This document shows, piece after piece, positions 17,226 to 25,574 of a DNA stretch of 64,000 nt (its first letter is position 1; the number at the start of each line of letters is the position of its first letter). The position numbers and the translations under genes are program-made. Source of the stretch: Bin87 sp965220265 (GTDB lineage Bacteria; Chloroflexota; Dehalococcoidia; Lucifugimonadales; UBA3495). The stretch lies in NCBI GenBank assembly GCA_965220265.1, contig CBDCPM010000002.1, forward strand, positions 1 through 64,000, written 5' to 3'. The notes under the pieces are model-generated. The model worked only from the letters and a program-made list of their open reading frames with translations, did not search any database and was not told where the DNA came from.

Positions 17226-17657
17226 CTATTGGGCGCTGCCCACCTGGGCTTCGTGCGGGTGCTGGTCGCCGGCGTAGACGCGTAGACGCCGCAGCATCTG
17301 GCGGCCCTGCTTGTTGGAGGGCAGCATGCCCTTTACGGCCAGTTGCATAACCCGTTCCGGGCGTTCTTCCATCATGTCCCGCATCAGGAACGACTTGAGG
17401 TTGCCCACGTAGCCGCTGTGACGGTAGTACATCTTCTGCATCAACTTGCGTCCGGTGATGCGAACCTTGTCAGCGTTGATGACCACGACGTGGCACCCCG
17501 TGATAACGTGGGGAGTGTACATTGGCTGGTCTTTACCCTGGAGCGCCACGGCGACCTGGCGGGCCACCCGGCCCAGGCTGATGCCGGTGGCGTCGATGAC
17601 GCGCCAACTGTCCGGCACGTCACCGGCCTTGGCGAAATAAGTGCTAGTTCGTTTCAT
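17226..17657 (-). CDS. rplM: Ribosomal protein L13 (uL13)
   Basis: The 143-residue protein matches L13: WRVIDATGISLGRVARQVAVALQGK, HVITGCHVVVINADKVRITG and RHSGYVGNLKSF. It binds 23S rRNA early in 50S assembly. Its start lies 14 nt inside the end of truA, so translation of the two is probably coupled; the GGTAG site sits within truA. Confidence 0.97.
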   Translation of the reverse strand: MKRTSTYFAKAGDVPDSWRVIDATGISLGRVARQVAVALQGKDQPMYTPHVITGCHVVVINADKVRITGRKLMQKMYYRHSGYVGNLKSFLMRDMMEERPERVMQLAVKGMLPSNKQGRQMLRRLRVYAGDQHPHEAQVGSAQ

Positions 17658-18468
17658 GGTAACTGGCTACCTTCAGCAAGTGATTGAATTCGGGGTAGTG
17701 TACCGACCGCAGGCACAGTCCTTTTGCGGGGAGCGTGGCAATGAGATGGAGTTTCTGGGTGCGCCCGGCCAGGGTGTCGGCCATGGCGTGAATGGGCAAT
17801 CGTCGTTTTCCTATCTCCACTAGTACCGCGTTGGCTCGTCTTATCTGGTGTCGTAAGAAGCCGTTGGCCGCGCAGTCGATAACAATGACATCCTGATCGT
17901 CGGTCTGGTGTTTCACGTCCCACCGGAACACCTGCCGCACCGCGCTCTGATCGGCGGGATGCGCCGTGGCGATTTGCCGGAAATCCCGGATGCCCAGCAG
18001 GCTGTCGCTCGCCTTTCGCATCAAGTCGAGATCCAACGGCACCGGTTCTGCGTGATGCGTGAGCCGGAGCAGGGGAGAGGGTATGGGTCGATTGACGATG
18101 CTGTACCGATAATTTCGCCTGGTGGCGCTGCGCCTAGCGTGGAAATCCTGGGGCACGTCGGTCGCCGTGGTGATACGGATAGCGTCCGGCAGGTAGTGGT
18201 TCATTGCCGCGACTACTACGTCGGTTCCGTGCAGGGTTCCAGTAACCAAGTCAACGACTTGGCCCAGCGCATGGGCACCGGAGTCGGTTCTACTGGCCCC
18301 GCGGACCCTGGCGCGTTCCCCAGTAAGCTGGCTGAAGGCTTTTTCCAACTCTCCCTGGATCGTCGGAGCATCCGCCTGGAGTTGAAACCCGACGTAATCG
18401 GTGCCTTCGTATGCCACCACTAGGGCGATGCGCCGCTCCGCGGCGTCGCCGGTGCGTTGGGATGTCAT
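17644..18468 (-). CDS. truA: tRNA pseudouridine(38-40) synthase
   Basis: This 274-residue enzyme modifies uridines 38-40 of the tRNA anticodon arm. VAYEGTDYVGFQLQ, the catalytic-aspartate loop GASRTDSGAHALGQV, HYLPDAI and FLRHQIRR match TruA. The start at 18468 is chosen because it gives a normal TruA N-terminus; an upstream in-frame start at 18525 overlaps rplQ. truA after rplQ is a frequent arrangement. It overlaps rplM by 14 nt. Confidence 0.94.
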   Translation of the reverse strand: MTSQRTGDAAERRIALVVAYEGTDYVGFQLQADAPTIQGELEKAFSQLTGERARVRGASRTDSGAHALGQVVDLVTGTLHGTDVVVAAMNHYLPDAIRITTATDVPQDFHARRSATRRNYRYSIVNRPIPSPLLRLTHHAEPVPLDLDLMRKASDSLLGIRDFRQIATAHPADQSAVRQVFRWDVKHQTDDQDVIVIDCAANGFLRHQIRRANAVLVEIGKRRLPIHAMADTLAGRTQKLHLIATLPAKGLCLRSVHYPEFNHLLKVASYHETN

Positions 18469-18521
18469 GCGGTCAGTTGGGCAATGGCAAGTCCTCAATG
18501 TGGGTGGGTGTCTAGCCGGGA

Positions 18522-18875
18522 TCACACCAGTTCGATAACGGCCATCGATGCGCCGTCGCCCTGGCGGGGCCCGAGTTTGATGATTCGGGTGTAGCCGCCG
18601 GGTCGCTCGGCGTAGCGGGGGCCGAGTTCGTCAAATACCTTGGCCACCACGTCCTTGTTGGGCAGTCGGCTCAAGGCAGTCCGCCGGTTGTGCAGACTTC
18701 CTTTCTTGCCGTGGGTAATGAGCTTCTCCGTCATTATCCTGGTTTCTTTGGCCTTGGCCAAGGTGGTGGTGATACGCTCGTGTCGTATCAGGTCCGCGGC
18801 CAGGCCACGCAGCAGCGCCTTGCGCTGATCCTTGTACCGGCTGAGTTTGCGGCCGGCTACGCGATGGGATGGCAT
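18522..18875 (-). CDS. rplQ: Ribosomal protein L17 (bL17)
   Basis: The 117-residue protein begins MPSHRVAGRKLSRYKDQRKALLRGL and contains RHERITTTLAKAKE, both typical of L17 at the polypeptide exit side of 50S. It follows rpoA by 2 bp on the minus strand, the standard alpha-operon order. Confidence 0.97.
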   Translation of the reverse strand: MPSHRVAGRKLSRYKDQRKALLRGLAADLIRHERITTTLAKAKETRIMTEKLITHGKKGSLHNRRTALSRLPNKDVVAKVFDELGPRYAERPGGYTRIIKLGPRQGDGASMAVIELV

Positions 18876-18877
18876 GG

Positions 18878-19966
18878 CTAGTCACCGTCGTCGTAATCGT
18901 CGTCTTCTTCATTGGGATCGAACACCAGGCCGGCGTCCGATTCGTCCAGCTGCTCGTCATCCAGGTCGGGATCCGCCTCGCTGACGGCCGCGCTGACGCG
19001 GGGCGAGCTGACGCCCAGCTCGGTCAGTTTGCCCTGCAGCTCTTCGAGGGATTTCTGTCCAAAGTTGCGGATGTTCAGCAGGTCATCGGAACTGAGGTCA
19101 AGCACCTGCCCAACGCGGTCCAGTTTGGCCCGTTTCAGGCAGTTGAGCGTGCGCGAAGACAGGTCCAGGCGCTCGATGGGCATGAGGTACACTTCTGAGG
19201 CAACGTTCAGGTTGCTGGTGTCCAGCGGAACGTCGGCGGGACGGCTCAGCTGGTTGAACATAAAGAAGTGCTGAACGAGGTTCTCGGAAGCTTCCTGGAT
19301 GGCAGCCAACGGGCTCACCGCTCCGTCAGTCCACACCTGCAGGATCAATCGCTCCCAGTCAGTTTGCTGACCGACCATCATCCGCTCGACGGAGTATTCC
19401 ACTTTGCGGACAGGGTTGTAGATGGCGTCCACCGGCAACACGCCCACCGGCAGTCCGGCCATGCTGTCGCCTTGGGCCACCTGCTGATAACCCTTGCCCG
19501 ACTCCACGTTGAACTCGATAGACAGGGACACGTCAGGGTTGTCCAGGGTGGCCAGATGCAATTCGGGGTTGACGATCTGGTAGTCGCTGGCGATTGCAAT
19601 GTCGCCGGCGCAGACCCTGCCCTCCCCGGTCACGTCCAGGCGCATCTTGCCGGTACGCTTGGACAAAGCGTTGATCCGGATGCGCTTGACGCTGAGGAGA
19701 AGATCCATGACCTCTTCCTTAACGCCCGTTATGATGGAGTATTCGTGGGGTACCCCTTCAATCTTCACCCAGGTCACGGCGGTTCCCTGGATGGAGCTGA
19801 GGAGCAATCGCCGCAGCGGATTGCCCACGGTGGTGGCGAAGCCCCGCTCCAGCGGTTCCAGGGCGATGCATGCGAAAGTATCGTTGCTGTCGATCACCCG
19901 GATGGACGGGGAAGGTATTTCGGGTTCGGGATCCCGCAATGGCGGGAGAATCTGAGAATCTAACAT
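18878..19966 (-). CDS. rpoA: RNA polymerase alpha subunit with acidic tail
   Basis: The 362-residue subunit has the assembly domain (FACIALEPLERGFATTVGNPLRRLLLSS, residues about 30-57; VEYSVERMMVGQQTDWE) and the C-terminal DNA/activator domain (LNCLKRAKLDRVGQVLDLSSDDLLNIRNFGQKSLEEL, about 270-310). Most bacterial alphas have 310-340 residues; here an extra acidic tail of about 30 residues (DPDLDDEQLDES...EEDDDYDDGD) follows the CTD. It would set the promoter-recognition platform of the enzyme. The tail is odd because the CTD end lies near DNA and activators. Confidence 0.96.
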   Translation of the reverse strand: MLDSQILPPLRDPEPEIPSPSIRVIDSNDTFACIALEPLERGFATTVGNPLRRLLLSSIQGTAVTWVKIEGVPHEYSIITGVKEEVMDLLLSVKRIRINALSKRTGKMRLDVTGEGRVCAGDIAIASDYQIVNPELHLATLDNPDVSLSIEFNVESGKGYQQVAQGDSMAGLPVGVLPVDAIYNPVRKVEYSVERMMVGQQTDWERLILQVWTDGAVSPLAAIQEASENLVQHFFMFNQLSRPADVPLDTSNLNVASEVYLMPIERLDLSSRTLNCLKRAKLDRVGQVLDLSSDDLLNIRNFGQKSLEELQGKLTELGVSSPRVSAAVSEADPDLDDEQLDESDAGLVFDPNEEDDDYDDGD

Positions 19967-19974
19967 GCCGCAGG

Positions 19975-20601
19975 TTACCTTGAGTAGAACTCGACGATCA
20001 GGCGGGAGTTGATGGTTTCGGGCAGTTCGTTGTCCGGCGGCATTGAGATCACCTGACCTTCCATTTGGGTCAGGTCGAGGGTCAGCCAGCTGGGGAGGGT
20101 ACGCTTGGGCAGGCCGTCAGTTCGGTCGGCGAAAAACTCGCGCTTGCGAGACGTTTCCGTCCAGGCGATGGTCTGACCCGGCTTGACCAGGAAAGATGGG
20201 ATGTCGGTCTTGCGACCGTTGACGTTGAAGTGTCCGTGCTGGACCATCTGGCGGGCCTGTTTGCGGGAATCGGCGAAACCCAGCAGATAGACCACGTTGT
20301 CCAGCCGCCGCTCCAGCGTACGGAGGAGGTTGTTGCCGGAGATGCCGGGCGTGTTGAACGCTTCGGTCATGTACTTGCGGAACTGGCTTTCCATTAAGCC
20401 GTACATCTGCCGGGCCTTTTGCTTCTCGCGCAGGTGCACGCCGTACTCGGACACGCGCCGGCGACGGTTTCCGCCGCCTCCAGGTGGAATGTGCCTGCGT
20501 TCAATGGCGCAGCGCGGCGAATAGCAGCGATCGCCCTTCAGGAATAGCTTCTCGCCGGCGCGACGGCACAGGCGGCACGAGGGTCCGGTATATCTGCCCA
20601 T
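19975..20601 (-). CDS. rpsD: Ribosomal protein S4 (uS4), zinc-binding form
   Basis: The 208-residue protein starts MGRYTGPSCRLCRRAGEKLF and has four N-terminal cysteines (C-x2-C ... C-x4-C near 9, 12, 26 and 31), the C+ zinc form. The S4 RNA-binding domain RRLDNVVYLLGFADSRKQARQMVQHGHFNVNG follows. S4 is a primary 16S rRNA binder and in many bacteria represses its own operon; no leader target is evident here. Confidence 0.97.
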   Translation of the reverse strand: MGRYTGPSCRLCRRAGEKLFLKGDRCYSPRCAIERRHIPPGGGGNRRRRVSEYGVHLREKQKARQMYGLMESQFRKYMTEAFNTPGISGNNLLRTLERRLDNVVYLLGFADSRKQARQMVQHGHFNVNGRKTDIPSFLVKPGQTIAWTETSRKREFFADRTDGLPKRTLPSWLTLDLTQMEGQVISMPPDNELPETINSRLIVEFYSR

Positions 20602-20644
20602 ATTGGTCTATCCGTTGGTGGTGTGAGGGATGGAAGTTGCGAAT

Positions 20645-21028
20645 CTATACCCGGCGCCGCTTGGGAGGGCGGACACCGTTGTGGGGAATGGGAGTCACGT
20701 CGCGGATGCTGGATACGTTCAGGCCGGCGGCTTGCAGCGCCCGTATGGCGGGTTCGCGGCCGGAGCCAGCGCCCTTGATGTAGACGTGAATGTTCCGCAT
20801 GCCCATGTCCACGCCACGGCGGGCGGCCTGTTCGGCGGCACGCTGGGCGGCAAAGGCAGTACCCTTGCGTGACCCGCGAAAGCCGGCGGTGCCGGCGCTG
20901 GTGGACGCTACGACGTTTCCGTCAGTGTCGGTCAGGCTCACGAGCGTATTGTTGAACGTGGAGTAGATGTAAGCGCGCCCCTGGGGGATGGAGCGCCGCT
21001 CACGACGACGTGCGCGTGGTCGGGGCAT
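20645..21028 (-). CDS. rpsK: Ribosomal protein S11 (uS11)
   Basis: The 127-residue protein has AYIYSTFNNTLVSLTDTDGNVV and GSGREPAIRALQAAGLNVSSIRDVTPIPHNGVRPPKRRRV, the S11 hallmarks at the 30S platform. It sits between rpsM and rpsD as usual. Confidence 0.97.
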   Translation of the reverse strand: MPRPRARRRERRSIPQGRAYIYSTFNNTLVSLTDTDGNVVASTSAGTAGFRGSRKGTAFAAQRAAEQAARRGVDMGMRNIHVYIKGAGSGREPAIRALQAAGLNVSSIRDVTPIPHNGVRPPKRRRV

Positions 21029-21087
21029 TGGTTCTTACCTCGTTAGAGTTCCTGGCATGGCTCGGCGGGGTTGGACGCCAGCCGAGA

Positions 21088-21480
21088 TTACTTCTTGCCG
21101 CCGGTGCGCCGACCGCGGCCGGCCACAGTGCGCCGGGCGCCCTTTCGGGACCGGGCGTTGGTGCGGGTGCGCTGGCCGTGCACGGGCAAGTTGCGGCGGT
21201 GGCGCAGGCCACGGTAGCTGCCGATGTCGATGAGCCGGCGAATGTTCTCGTTGTGCTCGCGGCGGAGGTCGCCCTCGGTGATGTAGTCCTGGTCAACGAT
21301 GACCCGGATGCGGTCGACCTCGATCTCTGAAAGCTCGTTCATGCGCGGCGGCATGTCCGTGTCCAGGTTGGCCTTGCCCACGATTTCGATAGCCTTGGCG
21401 GGGCCAATGCCGTAGATGCTGCGCAACGCGATGTGGGCGCGCTTGCGGTCGGGTACGTCGACTCCGGAGATACGAACCAT
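21088..21480 (-). CDS. rpsM: Ribosomal protein S13 (uS13)
   Basis: The 130-residue protein begins MVRISGVDVPDRKRAHIALRSIYGIG, with GLRHRRNLPVHGQRTRTNARSRKG near the end, as in S13, which contacts P-site tRNA and 50S. The start at 21480 is taken over an upstream ATG at 21516 because it gives the usual N-terminus. It ends in a basic GGKK tail. Confidence 0.97.
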   Translation of the reverse strand: MVRISGVDVPDRKRAHIALRSIYGIGPAKAIEIVGKANLDTDMPPRMNELSEIEVDRIRVIVDQDYITEGDLRREHNENIRRLIDIGSYRGLRHRRNLPVHGQRTRTNARSRKGARRTVAGRGRRTGGKK

Positions 21481-21543
21481 GGTTATGCTCCTGAACTTCG
21501 GTGGTGGCCGTGGCACCGGCTGACCAGCTTGCGCTAAGTCGAG

Positions 21544-21657
21544 CTAACCCTGCCGTTGCACGTGCTTGCTGTTTACGCAGATGATGCGCACCACGCCCTT
21601 GCGCCGGATCACCCGGCAGCGGTCGCAGCGTGGCTTCACGGATGCGGACACTTTCAT
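21544..21657 (-). CDS. rpmJ: Ribosomal protein L36 (bL36), zinc-binding form
   Basis: This 37-residue protein reads MKVSASVKPRCDRCRVIRRK and ends KHVQRQG. Its cysteines (CDRC, then IIC) and histidine (KHV) make the zinc site of the C+ L36 form. It lies between infA and rpsM, the standard position, and would be missed by a 60-residue cut-off. Confidence 0.96.
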   Translation of the reverse strand: MKVSASVKPRCDRCRVIRRKGVVRIICVNSKHVQRQG

Positions 21658-21678
21658 CGCTATTCTCCGCGGTTCTGG

Positions 21679-21897
21679 CTACTTGAAGCGATAGGTGATG
21701 CGGCCTCGGCTCAAATCGTAGGGAGACAGCTCCACAAGCACCCTGTCGCCCGGGAGCACCCGGATGAAGTGCATGCGGATCTTTCCCGAAATATGTGCGA
21801 GTACCTTGTGCTCGTTGGGCAGTTCCACCCGGAACATGCCGTTGGGCAGGGCTTCGGTTACCTGCGCCTCAACCTCAATCGCTTCTTTCTTTGCCAT
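21679..21897 (-). CDS. infA: Translation initiation factor IF-1
   Basis: The 72-residue protein is a full-length OB-fold IF-1: EVEAQVTEALPNGMFRVELPNEHKVLAHISGKIRMHFIRVLPGDRV and the closing SPYDLSRGRITYRFK. AGGAAGG sits 5 bp upstream of the start. IF-1 occupies the ribosomal A site during initiation. Confidence 0.97.
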   Translation of the reverse strand: MAKKEAIEVEAQVTEALPNGMFRVELPNEHKVLAHISGKIRMHFIRVLPGDRVLVELSPYDLSRGRITYRFK

Positions 21898-21957
21898 AAA
21901 CCTTCCTGCTTTCGCCCCGGTCCGCCCATGGTAGGGCGAGCGGCGGCGCGTGAATCG

Positions 21958-22767
21958 TTAATTGTGCATGGTCAGTATCTTGGGACCGTCTTCGGTGATT
22001 GCCAGCGTGTGTTCGAAGTGAGCGGACAGTGAACCATCAGAGGTAACCACCGTCCAATCGTCACCCAGTATGGTGGTGTCTTCCGTTCCCAGGTTGAGCA
22101 TGGGCTCGATGCAGATGCACATTCCCGGGCGCAGCAACACGCCCTTGCCAGCTTCTCCGTAATTCGGCACCTGCGGATCTTCGTGAAGGTAGCGACCCAC
22201 ACCGTGGCCGACGAACTGGCGGACCACTCCGTAGCCACGCGGTATTGCGTATCCGGAAACTGCGGCTCCAATGTCGCCGATGCGGTTGCCCGGCTTGGCC
22301 GCCTCGATGCCGGCGTAGAGGCTCGCATCGGTATCGTCCATGAGCCGCTGGGCTTCATCGCTGATTTCGCCGACGGCGACCGAAATGGCGGCGTCGCCGA
22401 TGAAACCGTCGATGGTCGCTCCTACGTCCATCTTGATGATATCGCCTTCCTTGAGCACCCGTTTGCCCGGGATACCGTGGACGATTTCCTCGTTCACCGA
22501 GGCGCAGATGGCAGCGGGAAAGCCATGGTAGCCGATGAAAGTGGGCACAGCGCCCATGCTGCGGATGTTCTTGTCCGCGATTCGGTTGAGATCGCCGGTG
22601 GTCATGCCCGGTACAACCGATTTCTTGAGGAGCGTCAACGTGGCGCCGACAATCGCGCCGGCACGCTCCATGGCCTCCATCTCTCGACGGGACTTTATGG
22701 TAATTCCTCCGCTGTAGGACGAAGGAGAATTGGAAGCAGTTTTGCGTTTGGGTGTAGTTTCCACCAT
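21958..22767 (-). CDS. map: Type I methionine aminopeptidase
   Basis: The 269-residue enzyme removes N-terminal methionine. Metal ligands are visible in order: KMDVGATIDGFIGDAA (two Asp), FVGHGVGRYLHEDP (His), CIEPML (Glu) and FEHTLAITEDG (Glu); the substrate histidine lies in GYHGFPAAICASVNEEIVHGIP. It has about 20 extra N-terminal residues (VETTPKRKTASNSPSSYSGG). The ATG at 22767 lacks a ribosome-binding site but has a TATAAT 4 bp upstream (22773-22778), so a leaderless secondary transcript is possible. Confidence 0.95.
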   Translation of the reverse strand: MVETTPKRKTASNSPSSYSGGITIKSRREMEAMERAGAIVGATLTLLKKSVVPGMTTGDLNRIADKNIRSMGAVPTFIGYHGFPAAICASVNEEIVHGIPGKRVLKEGDIIKMDVGATIDGFIGDAAISVAVGEISDEAQRLMDDTDASLYAGIEAAKPGNRIGDIGAAVSGYAIPRGYGVVRQFVGHGVGRYLHEDPQVPNYGEAGKGVLLRPGMCICIEPMLNLGTEDTTILGDDWTVVTSDGSLSAHFEHTLAITEDGPKILTMHN

Positions 22768-22786
22768 TGTAATTATACCGGAGTGC

Positions 22787-23488
22787 CTACGATTTTGAAA
22801 CAGCCATGCCCATGCCGGGGCCGACGCCCAAAGTCCGCAACACGGCGCCATTCACCGCTTCGATCGGCCCCTCTCCGGGGATTTCGGCGAGCAGGCCTCG
22901 CTGGCGGTAGAACTCCAGCACCGGGGCGGTCTCCTGGTGATAGACGGACAGGCGAATGGCCACTGCTTCCTCGGTGTCGTCATCCCGTTGGTAAATTTCG
23001 CCGCCGTTGGGGCATTCCATGCACTGTTCCGGAGGCGCGCCGGTGACAGCGTCGCGCGCGTAGGGGCGCTGGCAGACCCGGCAGACGTAACGATTGCTCA
23101 ACCGGCGGATCAACTCTTCGTCCGCGACCTGGATGTGGACCACCCGGTCGATGTGTTGGCCCCGCTGCTGCAAAGCCGTTTCCAGCGCCTCGGCCTGGAC
23201 GGTGTTGCGGGGAAAACCGTCCAGCATGAAGCCGTCTGCGTCGGAGATCTGGCCGATGCGGTCAATGACCATGCCGATGGTCACTTCGTCTGGGACCAGC
23301 TCGCCCCGGTTCATGTAACCCCGGGCCAACTCGCCCAGCTGTGTGCCGTTGGACAGGTGGTGCCGGAAAAGGTCGCCCGAGCTGATGTGTTCGATGCCCA
23401 GGCGCTCCTTGAGCAACTGGGCCTGCGTACCCTTGCCGGCGCCGGGCGGTCCGAACAAAACCAGTCTGATGCCTTGTGCCTGATTCAT
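22787..23488 (-). CDS. adk: Adenylate kinase, zinc-LID type
   Basis: The 233-residue enzyme interconverts ATP, ADP and AMP. LVLFGPPGAGKGTQAQLL is the P-loop, DGFPRN the AMP site, and the LID holds CxxC...CxxC cysteines (CRVCQRPYARDA, then CMECPNGG), the zinc-bound long form. A longer insert than usual lies in the LID. The ATG overlaps the secY stop in ATGA, implying translational coupling. Confidence 0.96.
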   Translation of the reverse strand: MNQAQGIRLVLFGPPGAGKGTQAQLLKERLGIEHISSGDLFRHHLSNGTQLGELARGYMNRGELVPDEVTIGMVIDRIGQISDADGFMLDGFPRNTVQAEALETALQQRGQHIDRVVHIQVADEELIRRLSNRYVCRVCQRPYARDAVTGAPPEQCMECPNGGEIYQRDDDTEEAVAIRLSVYHQETAPVLEFYRQRGLLAEIPGEGPIEAVNGAVLRTLGVGPGMGMAVSKS

Positions 23489-24816
23489 CTCAGGAACCCC
23501 TCGTAGTTGCGCATCATGAGCTGGGCTTCCAGCTGTCGCAGGGTGTCCAGCCCCACGCCCACCATGATCAGCAGGCTGGTACTGCTGAGCGCGATTGCCT
23601 CCACGTTGGTGATCAGCGACGCGATGTAGGGCACTATGGCAATGAAGCCGAGGAATAGCGCGCCGCCCATGGTGAGGCGAATGATGACGCGGTTCAGATA
23701 GTCCTGGGTGGGCCGTCCCGGTCGGATGCCGAGCACGAACCCCCCGTTGCGCTGCAGGTTTTCGGCGATGCTCTGCTGTTGAAACACCACCAGGGTGTAG
23801 AAGAAGGTGAACGCCACCACCAGGACGAATGCCAGCAACCAGTAAACGGGGCCGCTGGGGCTGAGGGCGACCTGCAGGTTGCTGGCAATGTTGCCGAGGA
23901 AACCACCGGCAGAGCTCAGGTATTGGGCCACGGTACCCGGCAGGATTACTATGGAGAAGGCAAAGATCAGCGGGATCATGCCGGCCGAGTTGATCCGCAA
24001 CGGTATGTACGTGGATCCCGATTGACGGTACATCTGGCCGCCTCGGAAGATGCTGCGCCCGTACTGCACCGGTATGCGGCGGTGCGCCTCGTTGAATACC
24101 ACGATGAGCGCGATGATCAGCAGGCCGATTAGGGCGAAGAAGAACACGCCGATGATGTTGTCACGGTCCAGGAACCCGGTGGCCAGCAACCCCGGGAATC
24201 CTGCCACGATGCCGGCGAAGATGATCAGCGAAATACCGTTGCCGATGCCACGCTCGGTGATTAGCTCACCCAGCCAGACCAGGAACATGGTTCCGGCGGT
24301 CATGGACAGGACGGCGGCCAATGTGGGCAGGAAAGAATCTCCAGCAAACCCGACGTTGGTGAGTACGCCGGCCTGCTGTAGCAACACCATCTGGGCAAAG
24401 GCCTGGGCGATGGCAATGGGAACCGTTCCCCAGTGGGTAATGCGGTTCATCTTGATGCGCCCGGCTTCACCCTCTCGCGACAGGTTCTGCAGCTGCGGTA
24501 TCACGGGCGTCAGCAACTGCATGATGATGGACGCGGTGATGTACGGGAACACCCCCAGCGCCACGATACTCATGCGGCGCAGGGCGCCACCGGAGAACAG
24601 GTCGAGGAACCCCAGGAGCTGGTTGTTGGTGAACAACTGCTCCAGCGCGTCGACGTCCAGTCCGGGTATGGGGATATGGGCGACCAGCCGGTAAAGGGCC
24701 AGCATCGCCAGCGTGAACAGTATCTTGGTCCGCAGGTCGGGCAGGCTGAAAGCGTCGATTGCCGCCTGCACCAGGCGTGGCCATCGACCTCCTGTCTGCG
24801 CCTCAGTCTGAATCAT
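23485..24816 (-). CDS. secY: Protein translocase subunit SecY
   Basis: The 443-residue membrane protein forms the protein-conducting channel with SecE and SecG. About ten hydrophobic helices are visible. The motifs HIPIPGLDVDALEQLF (plug region), GIGNGISLIIFAGIVAG, AHRRIPVQYGR and the C-terminal LRQLEAQLMMRNYEGFL match SecY. It sits between rplO and adk as in most spc operons. Confidence 0.97.
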   Translation of the reverse strand: MIQTEAQTGGRWPRLVQAAIDAFSLPDLRTKILFTLAMLALYRLVAHIPIPGLDVDALEQLFTNNQLLGFLDLFSGGALRRMSIVALGVFPYITASIIMQLLTPVIPQLQNLSREGEAGRIKMNRITHWGTVPIAIAQAFAQMVLLQQAGVLTNVGFAGDSFLPTLAAVLSMTAGTMFLVWLGELITERGIGNGISLIIFAGIVAGFPGLLATGFLDRDNIIGVFFFALIGLLIIALIVVFNEAHRRIPVQYGRSIFRGGQMYRQSGSTYIPLRINSAGMIPLIFAFSIVILPGTVAQYLSSAGGFLGNIASNLQVALSPSGPVYWLLAFVLVVAFTFFYTLVVFQQQSIAENLQRNGGFVLGIRPGRPTQDYLNRVIIRLTMGGALFLGFIAIVPYIASLITNVEAIALSSTSLLIMVGVGLDTLRQLEAQLMMRNYEGFLR

Positions 24817-24855
24817 GGCGCGCCTTGCCCCGTCAGTCCCAACCGCTTCCCGAGG

Positions 24856-25302
24856 CTAGAGCTCGGTTACGGATCCCCCGGCCGCTTCGATCTTGGCCCG
24901 GGCTGACGCGGTGAACTTGTGGGCCGCCACGGTCAGTGGCTGCTGCAGTTCTCCGTCTCCCACCACCTTCACCGGCAGCTTGGTGCGCCGTATGACGCCC
25001 ATCTGATGCAGCAGTTCGGGTGTAACCTGCGCGTTCGCCTCGAACCGTTCCTGGAGCGTGTCCAGGTCAACCAGGGCGTAGTAAGTCTTGTAGCGGTTGT
25101 TGAACCCACGCTTCATGGGCAGACCCTTGATCAAGGGATTTTGGCCGCCCTCAAAGCCGGGTCGCAGACCGCGACCTGAGCGGGATTTCTGGCCCTTCAT
25201 ACCCCGTCCGGCGTAGCTGCCGCCGCCAGCGGAGTCGCCTCGGCCCACCCGTTTGCGGGCTCGCCGCGCGCCTTTGGGCGGCGAGATGTCATGTTCCATC
25301 AT
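24856..25302 (-). CDS. rplO: Ribosomal protein L15 (uL15)
   Basis: The 148-residue protein matches L15: RKRVGRGDSAGGGSYAGRGMKGQKSRSG and GFEGGQNPLIKGLPMKRGF, with a C-terminal KVVGDGELQQPLTVAAHKFTASA domain. The first of two adjacent ATG codons is used; the GGAGCG site suits either. Confidence 0.97.
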   Translation of the reverse strand: MMEHDISPPKGARRARKRVGRGDSAGGGSYAGRGMKGQKSRSGRGLRPGFEGGQNPLIKGLPMKRGFNNRYKTYYALVDLDTLQERFEANAQVTPELLHQMGVIRRTKLPVKVVGDGELQQPLTVAAHKFTASARAKIEAAGGSVTEL

Positions 25303-25338
25303 GGTAGCAATCGCTCCGTAATCTATTCGGATCGGGTG

Positions 25339-25521
25339 TTATTCGACCGGTCCGACCGTGACCAGGTGCTGCACCTTATTGACCATGCCCCGGATGGTGG
25401 GGCTGTCTTCGTGGACGACCGAGTGGTTCAGTCTCTTGAGACCCAATGAGTCCACGATCCGGCGTTGTTTGGACGGACGCCCGATGCAACTTTTCTTCCA
25501 AGTGATTTTGATCTGTGCCAT
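25339..25521 (-). CDS. rpmD: Ribosomal protein L30 (uL30)
   Basis: The 60-residue protein contains KITWKKSCIGRPSKQRRIVDSLGLKRLNHSV and RGMVNKVQHLVTV, the compact bacterial L30. It lies between rpsE and rplO, the standard spc order. Confidence 0.96.
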   Translation of the reverse strand: MAQIKITWKKSCIGRPSKQRRIVDSLGLKRLNHSVVHEDSPTIRGMVNKVQHLVTVGPVE

Positions 25522-25574
25522 TTGTTTATTACCTGAGATCTGCCTGCAACGGCAGATGTGGGAAACTTCCGCCT

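Noticed and set aside
19268..19963. Long plus-strand frames opposite rpoA, fusA and other ribosomal genes
   Set aside because: High-GC codon bias leaves open antisense frames; all overlap well-identified genes and lack any recognised domain.
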